Part shown: piece by piece, positions 1 through 6,248 of the stretch | Layout: each line of letters begins with the position of its first letter | How positions within the stretch are numbered: the first letter of the stretch is position 1 | From: Burkholderiales bacterium | Lineage (GTDB): Bacteria; Pseudomonadota; Gammaproteobacteria; Burkholderiales; Burkholderiaceae_E | Assembly: GCA_027489195.1 (NCBI GenBank) | Contig: JAIYAG010000128.1 | Coordinates: forward strand, 1 to 9,562 | DNA: 9,562 bases | Reading direction: 5' to 3' | Translations under genes and position numbers: made by a program | Notes under the pieces: generated by a model | Told to the model about the DNA's origin: nothing | The model's input: only the letters and a program-made list of their open reading frames with translations | The model's database searches: none

Positions 1-631
1 GGATGTCGTCGTCGAAGCCGTTCAGCAGATGCTCGCCGCGAATCATCAGCGAGACGTCGGCCCCCAGCCCCCCGAAGATCCCGGCGAACTCGACGGCGAT
101 GTAGCCGCCGCCGATCACCAGCACCCGCTTCGGCAGCTCGGGCAGCTCGAAGGCCTCGTTCGAGGTGATGCACAGCTCGGCGCCGGGGAAGGCCGGCCGC
201 ACCGGCCAGCCGCCGGTGGCCACCAGCAGGTGGCGCGCGGTGATCCGCCGCCCCGCGACCTCGACGGTGTGCGGGTCGACGACCACGGCGCGGCCGTCGA
301 TCTCGGTGACGCCCGACTGCTTGAGCAGGTTGCGGTAGATGCCCTCGAGCCGCGCGATCTCGCGGTCCTTCGCGGCCTTCATCGCGGGCCACGAGAACTC
401 GGGGCGGCCGACGGTCCAGCCGTAGCCCGCCGCGTCCTCGAAGTCCTGCGCGAAGTGCGCGGCATAGGTGAGCAGCTTCTTCGGCACGCAGCCGCGGATC
501 ACGCAGGTGCCGCCGACGCGGTGGTCCTCGGCGATCGCGACGCGCGCGCCGTGGCCGGCGGCGACGCGGCTGGCGCGCACGCCGCCGGAACCGGCGCCGA
601 TCGTGAACAGGTCGTAGTCGAACTCGGGCAT
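1..631 (-). CDS. gor: Glutathione reductase, N-terminal part (3' end outside window)
   Basis: This flavoprotein disulfide reductase reduces glutathione disulfide with NADPH in the cytoplasm. The 210 visible residues start MPEFDYDLFTIGAGSGGVRA, an FAD-binding GxGxxG fold. The redox-active site follows as GGTCVIRGCVPKK with cysteines C43 and C48, a signature that separates glutathione reductase from lipoamide and mercuric reductases. VATGG at about 138-141 ends the first FAD segment, and the NAD(P)-binding motif GGGYIAVEFAG spans about 174-184. Arg198 of the usual NADPH 2'-phosphate pair is present, but the second position reads Asn204 (LLNGFD). The ATG at 629-631 fits the usual family start, yet no Shine-Dalgarno sequence precedes it; the mRNA there reads CCTCCCTCCTTC. 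The gene is divergent from the neighbouring glycosyltransferase and runs off the left edge. The family call is firm; cofactor preference is open. Confidence 0.93.
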   Translation of the reverse strand, partial: MPEFDYDLFTIGAGSGGVRASRVAAGHGARVAIAEDHRVGGTCVIRGCVPKKLLTYAAHFAQDFEDAAGYGWTVGRPEFSWPAMKAAKDREIARLEGIYRNLLKQSGVTEIDGRAVVVDPHTVEVAGRRITARHLLVATGGWPVRPAFPGAELCITSNEAFELPELPKRVLVIGGGYIAVEFAGIFGGLGADVSLMIRGEHLLNGFDDDI

Positions 632-716
632 GAAGGAGGGAGGTCCGGACGGGGGAAAGACCCCGATGCTCGCCCGGACGCCGCGATGCCGCAAGCGCGC
701 ACCGGGCGCGGACCCT

Positions 717-722
717 TAGACT
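717..722 (+). promoter_or_regulatory. Possible -10 box (TAGACT) for the glycosyltransferase gene
   Basis: TAGACT matches four of six positions of TATAAT and lies in a region of locally lower GC between two divergent genes. No convincing -35 box is present 17 bp upstream. If used, transcription would start near 729, favouring the TTG at 755 over the ATG at 686 as the glycosyltransferase start. Confidence 0.25.
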
Positions 723-754
723 GTCGGCCGACGCCTGCCGAACCGGTCTCCCGC

Positions 755-1639
755 TTGAGCGACTCCGCCCCGCCCTCCGCCGCCCCGACGCCCCCCGCCC
801 GCCGCGGCAAGCAGCTCGGCTACCGCGCCGGCGCGCTGCTGCTCGGCCAGCTGCCGCTGCGGCCGGTGTCGCACCTCTACACGGCCGCAGCGCCGCGCGG
901 CGGCGCCATCCCGAACGTCGTGCGCCAGACCTGGGACACGGCGGCCTTCGGCCGCACGCACGCGGCCTACCTCGAGCGGTTCCGCGCGATGAACGCCGGC
1001 TGGAGCTTCGAGCTGACCGACAACGCCGGCTGCGACGCGTACATGGAGGCGAACCACGCGGGCGAGCCGATCCTGGACGTCTACCGCAGTGCCCGGATCG
1101 GCCCGCTGCGCACCGACATCTGGCGCTATGCGGTGCTCTGGCGTCATGGCGGCGTCTACTGCGACGTGAACAAGATGCTGACGGTGCCGCTCGACGAGCT
1201 GATCGCGCCGAACGACCGCGCGCTGATCGCCGCCGAGAACACGCCGCTGCTGCAGCCGGTCTCGTGGCAGACCGATCCGCTGCCGCCGCGCGCGCGCGCG
1301 CTGCTGCAGTACCCCGAGTTCAACCGGCTGAACTGGTGCCTCGCCTTCGAGCCCGGCCATCCGTTCCTCGCGCGCGCGCTCGAGCGCATCGTCGAGACCT
1401 GGCCGCGCGTGCGCGGCCGGCCCTTCGACGACGTGAAGGCCGCGGTGGTCGACTGGTCCGGGCCGCGGATGTGGACCCGCGCGATCGCCGACGTGATCGA
1501 GCGCGACCCGTCGGTGGCCTTCACGCAGGCGGGCCTGAACTTCCACGGCTTCGGCGACCAGAACATCCGCTACTCGTGGGTCCGCTACCTGCAGCGGCCC
1601 TCGTACCGGCACCTGCCCGGTCAGGTCATCGCGACCTAG
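755..1639 (+). CDS. Glycosyltransferase, sugar-binding DXD (OCH1-like) family
   Basis: The 294-residue product resembles small GT-A glycosyltransferases of the Gly_transf_sug (OCH1-like) family, which move a sugar from a nucleotide donor to a surface glycan or lipid. Landmarks are IPNVVRQTW at about 52-60 (family N-terminus), RTDIWRYAVLWRHGGVYCDV at about 119-138 (hallmark acceptor/donor region) and a C-terminal block around HGFGDQN. The metal-binding motif reads D137-V-N139 rather than a strict DxD, and some family members vary at the second acidic position. No signal peptide is seen, so it probably acts on the cytoplasmic face of the inner membrane; donor and acceptor cannot be read. The TTG at 755 (Leu-Ser-Asp-Ser) is chosen because a -10-like TAGACT at 717-722 would put transcription start after the in-frame ATG at 686. 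The start is uncertain and neither candidate has a ribosome binding site. Its tail overlaps the opposing transporter gene by 14 bp. Confidence 0.8.
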   Translation: MSDSAPPSAAPTPPARRGKQLGYRAGALLLGQLPLRPVSHLYTAAAPRGGAIPNVVRQTWDTAAFGRTHAAYLERFRAMNAGWSFELTDNAGCDAYMEANHAGEPILDVYRSARIGPLRTDIWRYAVLWRHGGVYCDVNKMLTVPLDELIAPNDRALIAAENTPLLQPVSWQTDPLPPRARALLQYPEFNRLNWCLAFEPGHPFLARALERIVETWPRVRGRPFDDVKAAVVDWSGPRMWTRAIADVIERDPSVAFTQAGLNFHGFGDQNIRYSWVRYLQRPSYRHLPGQVIAT

Positions 1640-3284
1640 TCTCTGACATGGGGCTCGGCGCCCCGCCGCGCAGCCGCCGCTCGAGCGCCGCGAGCGCGGC
1701 GTCCAGCACGATCGCGAGCGCCGCCGACGGCAGCGCGCCGGCCATCAGCAGCGCGCCGTCGTTGAGCGCCAGGCCGGTGACGATGCGCTCGCCGAAGCCG
1801 CCGGCGCCGATGAACGCGGCGATGGTCGCGGTGCCCACGCAGATCGTGGTGGCGGTGCGCAGGCCGGCGACGATCGTCGGCATCGCCACCGGCAGCTCGA
1901 CGAGGCGCAGGCGCTGCAGACGGCCGAGCGCGAGCGCATCGGCCGCGTCGCGCAGCCCCTGCGGCACGCCGGCCAGGCCCGTGACCGCCGTGTGCACGAT
2001 CGGCAGCAGCGCGTACAGCGTGAGCGCGAGCACCGCGGGCAGCACGCCGATCGTGCCGGTCACCGCGATCAGCAGCGCGAGCATCGCGAGCGAGGGCACG
2101 GTCTGCAGCACGCCCGCGACCGCGAGCACCGCGGCGCGCGCACGCGGCCGCGCGGCCACCGCGATCGCGAGCGGCAGGCCGATCGCCACCGCCGCGGCGA
2201 CCGAGGCCGCGACCAGCCCGAGGTGCTGCGCGGCGAGCCGTCCGAGATCGGGCGCGAACAGCTTGTCGAGCAGGCCGCGGCGCACGGCAGGCGCGGCCTC
2301 GCGACCCGCCAGGCCCGCGACGAAGTCGCGGGCGATCGTCTCGAAGGGCACGCTCTCGAGCTCGGCGCGTGCGTTCATCGCGATCATCGCGCGCTCGTCG
2401 ATCGCGGCCTCGAGCGACTGCAGCCGGGCCCACGCGGCGGGCGCGCGGGCCGGCACGTCGAGCCGGTGCAGCAGCACCGCGTCGTAGCGCGGAAAGAAGC
2501 CGCGGTCGTCCTGCAGCACGCGCAGCGCGAGCTGCCCGATCTTCGCGTCGGTGGTGTAGATGTCCATCAGGTCGATGCGGCCCTCGGCGAGCGCCGCATA
2601 GCCCAGCGCATGGTCGAGCCCGGTCGGCGTCTGCGGCAGGCCGTAGCGTGCGGCCAGCCCCGGCCAGCCGTCGGCGCGGCCGATGAACTCGTTCGACAGT
2701 CCGGCCTTGAGCGCCGGATGCGCGGCGAGGTCGCTCAGCCTGCGGATGCCCAGGCGCTCGGCCTCGGACTCGCGCATCGCGAGCGCGTAGCCGTTGTTGA
2801 AGCCGAGCGGCACCGCGACCCCGAACCCCAGCGGCGCGAGGCGCGCGCGGATCGACGCGAGGTCGGCACCGCCCTCGCCCTTGAGGATCTCGCGGTCGAT
2901 CGTCCCCAGGTACTCGGGGTACAGGTCGATGCGGCCCGCGCGCAGCGCCTCGTAGACGATCGCGGTGTTGCCCAGGCCCGCGAGCACCTCGGCGGGCCGC
3001 GCCGGATCCGCCACCCGCGCGAGCAGGTGGGCGAGCACGTAGGACTCGGTGAAGCGCTTGGAGCCGATGCGCAGGCGTTCCTCGGCGGCGGCCGGAGCGG
3101 CGAAGAGGCCGGCGCACAGGCAGACGAGCAGACCGACGAGGAGACCGAGGCGCAGGTCGACGAAGCGTGCCGGCGCGGGCAGCCCGCTCCGCACGGGGCC
3201 CCGATGCGGCAGGCGGACGGGGGCGGGCCACGAGGCGCTCGCAGCCGGCTCGCCGCGGGGGGGATCGGCCGGGCACGGCGTCAT
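1626..3284 (-). CDS. Fused substrate-binding/permease protein of an osmoprotectant (OpuC/OsmF-type) ABC transporter
   Basis: The 552-residue protein joins two transporter parts that are often separate. A hydrophobic signal segment (LLVGLLVCLCAGLFAAPAAA, about 48-67) precedes a periplasmic glycine betaine/quaternary amine-binding domain at about 68-325. Its signatures are IGSKRFTESYVLAHLL, GNTAIVYEAL, GRIDLYPEYLGT and DIYTTDAKI. From about 352 follows an inner-membrane permease with roughly five hydrophobic segments and an EAA loop at about 443-476 (GLRDAADALALG). Known relatives import glycine betaine, choline or similar compatible solutes; the substrate here is not readable. A complete importer needs an ATPase subunit, and none is encoded on either side in this window. 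The ATG at 3282-3284 has a weak purine tract (AGAGAGA) upstream, and a GTG at residue 31 is an alternative start. The gene is divergent from the amidohydrolase operon, and its TGA lies inside the glycosyltransferase 3' end. Confidence 0.88.
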   Translation of the reverse strand: MTPCPADPPRGEPAASASWPAPVRLPHRGPVRSGLPAPARFVDLRLGLLVGLLVCLCAGLFAAPAAAEERLRIGSKRFTESYVLAHLLARVADPARPAEVLAGLGNTAIVYEALRAGRIDLYPEYLGTIDREILKGEGGADLASIRARLAPLGFGVAVPLGFNNGYALAMRESEAERLGIRRLSDLAAHPALKAGLSNEFIGRADGWPGLAARYGLPQTPTGLDHALGYAALAEGRIDLMDIYTTDAKIGQLALRVLQDDRGFFPRYDAVLLHRLDVPARAPAAWARLQSLEAAIDERAMIAMNARAELESVPFETIARDFVAGLAGREAAPAVRRGLLDKLFAPDLGRLAAQHLGLVAASVAAAVAIGLPLAIAVAARPRARAAVLAVAGVLQTVPSLAMLALLIAVTGTIGVLPAVLALTLYALLPIVHTAVTGLAGVPQGLRDAADALALGRLQRLRLVELPVAMPTIVAGLRTATTICVGTATIAAFIGAGGFGERIVTGLALNDGALLMAGALPSAALAIVLDAALAALERRLRGGAPSPMSETRSR

Positions 3285-3311
3285 CGCGTCTCTCTGGGGT
3301 CGGGAGGCCCG

Positions 3312-3340
3312 ATTGGAGGCGATCCGCGCGCGATGCGCAA
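3312..3340 (-). promoter_or_regulatory. Possible sigma70-type promoter for the transporter gene
   Basis: On the minus strand, TTGCGC (3335-3340) and TCCAAT (3312-3317) are separated by exactly 17 bp. They match the -35 and -10 consensus at three and four of six positions. Transcription would begin near 3305, giving a leader of about 20 nt before the ATG at 3284. Spacing and placement are good but the boxes are weak, so this is tentative. Confidence 0.3.
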
Positions 3341-3356
3341 CCCTGCGCCGGCGCCC

Positions 3357-3371
3357 CGGCATCGCATGCCG
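3357..3371. repeat. 15-bp inverted repeat in the divergent promoter region (possible operator)
   Basis: CGGCAT and ATGCCG form perfect 6-bp arms around a CGC centre. The element sits between the candidate promoters of the minus-strand transporter gene and the plus-strand amidohydrolase operon, near where a plus-strand -35 box would be. A dimeric regulator could bind here, but inverted repeats of this size also arise by chance in GC-rich DNA. Confidence 0.3.
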
Positions 3372-3387
3372 CGCACGGGGGCTCGGG

Positions 3388-3393
3388 TATCCT
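3388..3393 (+). promoter_or_regulatory. Possible -10 box (TATCCT) for the amidohydrolase operon
   Basis: TATCCT matches four of six positions of TATAAT and stands out in very GC-rich DNA. It would place transcription start near 3400 and leave a leader of about 30 nt containing the GGAG ribosome binding site before the ATG at 3432. No clear -35 box is visible, so an activator or an alternative sigma factor might be needed. Confidence 0.3.
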
Positions 3394-3420
3394 CGTGCGG
3401 CCGCGCTTCGCCGGCGTTCC

Positions 3421-3424
3421 GGAG
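3421..3424 (+). promoter_or_regulatory. Ribosome binding site GGAG supporting the ATG at 3432
   Basis: GGAG lies seven bases before the ATG at 3432, whereas the alternative in-frame ATG at 3507 is preceded only by GC-rich sequence without a purine tract. This favours the longer form of the amidohydrolase. Confidence 0.5.
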
Positions 3425-3431
3425 ACCGCCG

Positions 3432-4355
3432 ATGCGCCGTCCGTACCACCGTCCCGAGGCATCGGGCCCCGCGTCGGCACGGGCCGCGCCCGCGGGCCCG
3501 GCCGCCATGACCGCGGGCCTCGGCGCCGCGCTCGCAGGCCTCGCCGTCGCGCTCGCCGGCCTGCTCGCGGCGCCCTCCGCCGACGCGGCCGAGCTGCCGA
3601 TCTTCGATGCCCACGTGCACTACAGCCACGACGCCTGGGCCACGCTGCCGCCGAAGGAGGCGGTCGCGCTGCTGCGGCGCGCGGGCCTCAAGCGCGTGAT
3701 GGTGTCGAGCTCGTCGGACGAGGGCACGCAGAAGCTCTTCGCCGAGGCGCCCGACCTGATCGTGCCGTCGCTGCGCCCCTACCGGACGCGCAACGAGATC
3801 GGCACCTGGGTGCGCGACGCGTCGGTGATCCCGCACCTCGAGTCGCGGCTCGCGAGCCACCGGTACGTCGCGATCGGCGAGTTCCACGTGTACGGCGCCG
3901 ACGCCGACCTGCCGGTGATGCGGCGCGTCGTGGCCCTCGCCCGCCAGCACGGCCTGCTGCTGCACCTGCACGGCGATGTCGATGCGGTCGAGCGGGTGTT
4001 CGGCCAGGACCCCGGTGCGCGCATCCTGTGGGCGCACGCCGGCTTCGCGAGCCCCCCCGAGGTCCGCGCCACGCTGCGCCGGCATCCGATGCTCTGGGCG
4101 GACCTCGCGTTCCGCAGCGACCCGGCGAGCGACGGCCGCGTCGCAGCCGAGTGGCGCGAGACCTTCACCGAGTTCCCGAACCGCTTCATGCTCGGCACCG
4201 ACACCTTCTCGCCCGAGCGCTGGTGGTACGTGCCCGAGCATGCGGCCTGGGCCCGCCGCTGGCTCGCCGACCTGCCCGCACCGCTCGCCGAGGGCATCGC
4301 CTGGCGCAACGCCGAGGCGATGCTCGCCGCACGCCGGCCGCCGATCGCGCCGTGA
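3432..4355 (+). CDS. Exported amidohydrolase-2 family metal-dependent hydrolase
   Basis: The 307-residue product is a TIM-barrel hydrolase of the amidohydrolase-related (PF04909-like) family, whose members use one or two metal ions for hydrolysis or decarboxylation. All expected metal-site positions are visible: H61 and H63 (FDAHVHY), E150 (AIGEFHVYG), H178/H180 (LLHLHGD), H202 (ILWAHAGF) and D257 (FMLGTDTF), so it should be active. A hydrophobic stretch at about 28-50 ending APSADAA suggests export by a Sec signal peptide, unusual for a family that is mostly cytoplasmic. The ATG at 3432 is chosen for its GGAG site; starting at 3507 would give a signal peptide of more usual length. The stop overlaps the next gene's GTG, so it is the first gene of a translationally coupled operon with a His/Met-rich protein and a di-haem peroxidase. 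Its substrate is unknown. Confidence 0.85.
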   Translation: MRRPYHRPEASGPASARAAPAGPAAMTAGLGAALAGLAVALAGLLAAPSADAAELPIFDAHVHYSHDAWATLPPKEAVALLRRAGLKRVMVSSSSDEGTQKLFAEAPDLIVPSLRPYRTRNEIGTWVRDASVIPHLESRLASHRYVAIGEFHVYGADADLPVMRRVVALARQHGLLLHLHGDVDAVERVFGQDPGARILWAHAGFASPPEVRATLRRHPMLWADLAFRSDPASDGRVAAEWRETFTEFPNRFMLGTDTFSPERWWYVPEHAAWARRWLADLPAPLAEGIAWRNAEAMLAARRPPIAP

Positions 4356-4843
4356 CCGGGGCGCGCGGCCGGCCCGCGGCCCTCGCACGGGCGGCGCTGC
4401 TCGCCGCCGCCCTGTGCGCGCCGCCGATCCGGGCGCTCGCCGCGGACCCGGTGCCGTCGCAGCAGGCACTGCCGCAGTCGACCGTGCCGGCCTGCCGCCT
4501 GCCCGGCGCCGAGGACACCGTCCGGCGCACGCGCGTGCCGGAGCTCGAGATCGCCTGGCGGCCGGTCGCCGGCGCGATCGAACTCGGCCGCCCGTTCTCG
4601 ATCGAGTTCGTGCTGTGCCCGCGGCTCGTGCCGGCGCCGCCGATCGACCGGATCACGGTCGACGCCTGGATGCCGGCGCACCGGCACGGCATGAACTACC
4701 GGCCGACGCTCGCCGGCACCCCGCCCGCGCCGCTGCGCGCCGACGGCCTGCTGTTCCACATGCCCGGCCGCTGGGAGATCGTCTTCGAGCTGCGCGCCGG
4801 CGAGCGCGCGCTGCGGCTGACCGACGGGCTCGTGCTGCGGTGA
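4352..4843 (+). CDS. Small exported His/Met-motif protein, YtkA/FixH-like beta domain
   Basis: The 163-residue protein has a clear Sec signal (hydrophobic at about 11-30, ending IRALA before ADPVPS) and a compact mature domain rich in beta-strand pattern. The central motif is DAWMPAHRHGMNYRP (about 104-118), with H110, H112 and M114, followed by LLFHMPGRWEIVFEL (about 133-147) with H136 and M137. This resembles YtkA-like and FixH-like domains, where His and Met residues are often suspected copper ligands; metal binding here is inferred. C48 and C89 might form a disulfide in the periplasm. The GTG start overlaps the amidohydrolase stop as GTGA, and its own stop overlaps the peroxidase GTG the same way, so the three proteins should be made together. 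It could be a metal carrier or a substrate or partner of the peroxidase. Family assignment is by eye and moderate. Confidence 0.75.
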   Translation: MTGARGRPAALARAALLAAALCAPPIRALAADPVPSQQALPQSTVPACRLPGAEDTVRRTRVPELEIAWRPVAGAIELGRPFSIEFVLCPRLVPAPPIDRITVDAWMPAHRHGMNYRPTLAGTPPAPLRADGLLFHMPGRWEIVFELRAGERALRLTDGLVLR

Positions 4844-6198
4844 CCCGATCCGGCGCGACCCGCGGATCGCGCGCGGCGAGGCGCGCCCGGCTTGCGCTCG
4901 GCGGGGTCGCCGCCCTGCTGCTCGTCGCGGCCTGCCGAACGCCGGATGCCCTGCGGACCGCCCCCGGAGCGCTTCCGCACGCCGAGTCGGCCGCGAATGG
5001 CGCGCCGCCCGCGCCCGCCCCGCTGCCCCGCGCCGCCCTCGCGCTCGGCCTCGACGCCGACGAGCTGGCCGCGATCGTCGCGCACGGCCCCTGGCCGCCG
5101 CCGTTCCGTCCCGATCCGACCAACCGCGCCTCCGGCGACCCGGCGGCGATCGAGCTCGGCCGCCGGCTGTTCGACGATCCGCGCCCCTCCGCCGACGGGC
5201 GCCGCCGCTGCGCCGACTGCCACCGCGCCGAGCTCGGCTTCGCGGACGGCCGTGCCCGCCCGCCCGGGGCCGACGGCCGCCCGCTCGACCGCAACGCGCA
5301 GGGCCTGCTCGATGCCCGTCTGCAGCACTGGTTCGGCTGGGACGGCGGCGCCGACTCGCTGTGGGCCTTCGTGCTGCGCCCCCTCGCCGACCCGCGCGAG
5401 ATCGGCACCGACGCCGGGCGGCTGGCCGCGGTCCTCGACGCCGACCCGACGCTCGCCTGCCTGCGGCGCGCCGCGTTCGGCGACCCGCGCCCGTCCGGCG
5501 AGGCGCTGCGCGTGCAGGTCGCCAAGGCGCTCGCCGCCTTCATCGAGACCCTGGACTCGCCCCGCACCCGGTTCGATGCGCTGCGCGACGCGCTCGCCGC
5601 CGGCGATGCCGACCCCGGCGCCGAGGCCGTCGCACGCGCCTACCCGGCGGATGCGCTGCGCGGCCTGCGGCGCTTCGTCGGCGACGCCCGCTGCGCGGCC
5701 TGCCACGTCGGTCCGGCCTTCACCCACGGCGAGTTCCACGACGCCGGCCGCCCGTACATGGCCGCACCCGGCCGGCCCGACCCCGGCCGACACGGCGGGA
5801 TCGCGGCGCTGCGTGCCGACCCGTTCAACCGCCTCGGCCCCTGGAGCGACGCCGCCACCCCCGACGCCGCGGTGCGCACCCGGCACGTCGCGCCCTCGCA
5901 CCGCAACTTCGGCGAGTTCCGCGTCCCTGGACTCCGGGCGCTGGTGCTGACCGCGCCCTACGGACATGACGGATCCATGGGCACTCTGGACGATGTGATC
6001 ACCCACTACTCCGAGCTCGACACCGAGCGCCTGCATGCCGACGGCGAGGCCCTGCTGCGGCCGCTGCGCCTGGACCCGGCGGCCCGCGCCGAGCTGCGCG
6101 CCTTCCTGTCGACGCTGTCGGCGCCGCAGCCTGCAGCGCCCGCAGCGGCCACGCCCTCCCCGGCCGTCGCCGCCTGCCGGGCGCGCCCGGGGGCTTGA
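4840..6198 (+). CDS. Lipoprotein di-haem cytochrome c peroxidase (CcpA/MauG/MbnH superfamily)
   Basis: The 452-residue product carries two c-type haem sites, CADCH (124-128) and CAACH (285-289), spaced as in bacterial di-haem peroxidases. The family signature APYGHDGSMGTLDDVITHY (about 372-390) follows. Members either reduce hydrogen peroxide using small electron donors (CcpA) or oxidise residues of a partner protein (MauG, MbnH). The N-terminus has Arg residues, a hydrophobic stretch and a lipobox LVAAC with C32 as the lipidation site, so it is probably membrane-anchored facing the periplasm. A Pro/Ala-rich linker (about 40-62) and a Pro/Ala-rich tail after about 428 flank the catalytic part. 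The GTG start overlaps the preceding stop as GTGA. Haem attachment needs the cytochrome c maturation system, not present here. Whether it detoxifies peroxide or modifies the preceding His/Met protein cannot be decided from sequence. Confidence 0.9.
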   Translation: MTRSGATRGSRAARRARLALGGVAALLLVAACRTPDALRTAPGALPHAESAANGAPPAPAPLPRAALALGLDADELAAIVAHGPWPPPFRPDPTNRASGDPAAIELGRRLFDDPRPSADGRRRCADCHRAELGFADGRARPPGADGRPLDRNAQGLLDARLQHWFGWDGGADSLWAFVLRPLADPREIGTDAGRLAAVLDADPTLACLRRAAFGDPRPSGEALRVQVAKALAAFIETLDSPRTRFDALRDALAAGDADPGAEAVARAYPADALRGLRRFVGDARCAACHVGPAFTHGEFHDAGRPYMAAPGRPDPGRHGGIAALRADPFNRLGPWSDAATPDAAVRTRHVAPSHRNFGEFRVPGLRALVLTAPYGHDGSMGTLDDVITHYSELDTERLHADGEALLRPLRLDPAARAELRAFLSTLSAPQPAAPAAATPSPAVAACRARPGA

Positions 6199-6235
6199 AG
6201 CCACCCCGAACGGCCCGATCTGACAGTCATCTCCT

Positions 6236-6240
6236 GGAGA
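6236..6240 (+). promoter_or_regulatory. Ribosome binding site GGAGA that fixes the CnoX start at GTG 6249
   Basis: GGAGA ends eight bases before the GTG at 6249. The in-frame TTG at 6195 overlaps the preceding stop and would add 18 residues with no family resemblance, so the GTG is preferred. Confidence 0.6.
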
Positions 6241-6248
6241 CTGCCGCC

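Noticed and set aside
666..719. Short plus-strand ORF (ATG 666 to TAG 719, 17 codons), possible leader peptide of the glycosyltransferase
   Set aside because: The AAGGAGG at 633-639 is about 26 bases away, too far to serve it, and the -10-like box lies at its end rather than before it.
29..754. Long plus-strand extension upstream of the glycosyltransferase
   Set aside because: It is the antisense of gor, its residues are low-complexity and fit no family, and the glycosyltransferase domain begins only after about 755.
1992..3431. Plus-strand extension upstream of the amidohydrolase
   Set aside because: It is antisense to the transporter gene and consists of Arg/Ala/Gln-rich sequence with no recognisable domain; the GGAG-preceded ATG at 3432 is the better start.
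3285..4469. Minus-strand extension that would make the transporter protein 947 residues long
   Set aside because: It is antisense to the amidohydrolase and His/Met genes. The signal peptide and binding domain begin just after the ATG at 3284, so the extension is a GC-rich shadow.
4696..6204. 502-residue open frame antisense to the peroxidase
   Set aside because: It mirrors a gene with two haem motifs and a lipobox. Its own translation is Gly/Arg/Val-rich without motifs.
6221..6229. Short palindrome TGACAGTCA before cnoX
   Set aside because: Only 4-bp arms, expected often by chance, and no associated promoter is clear.
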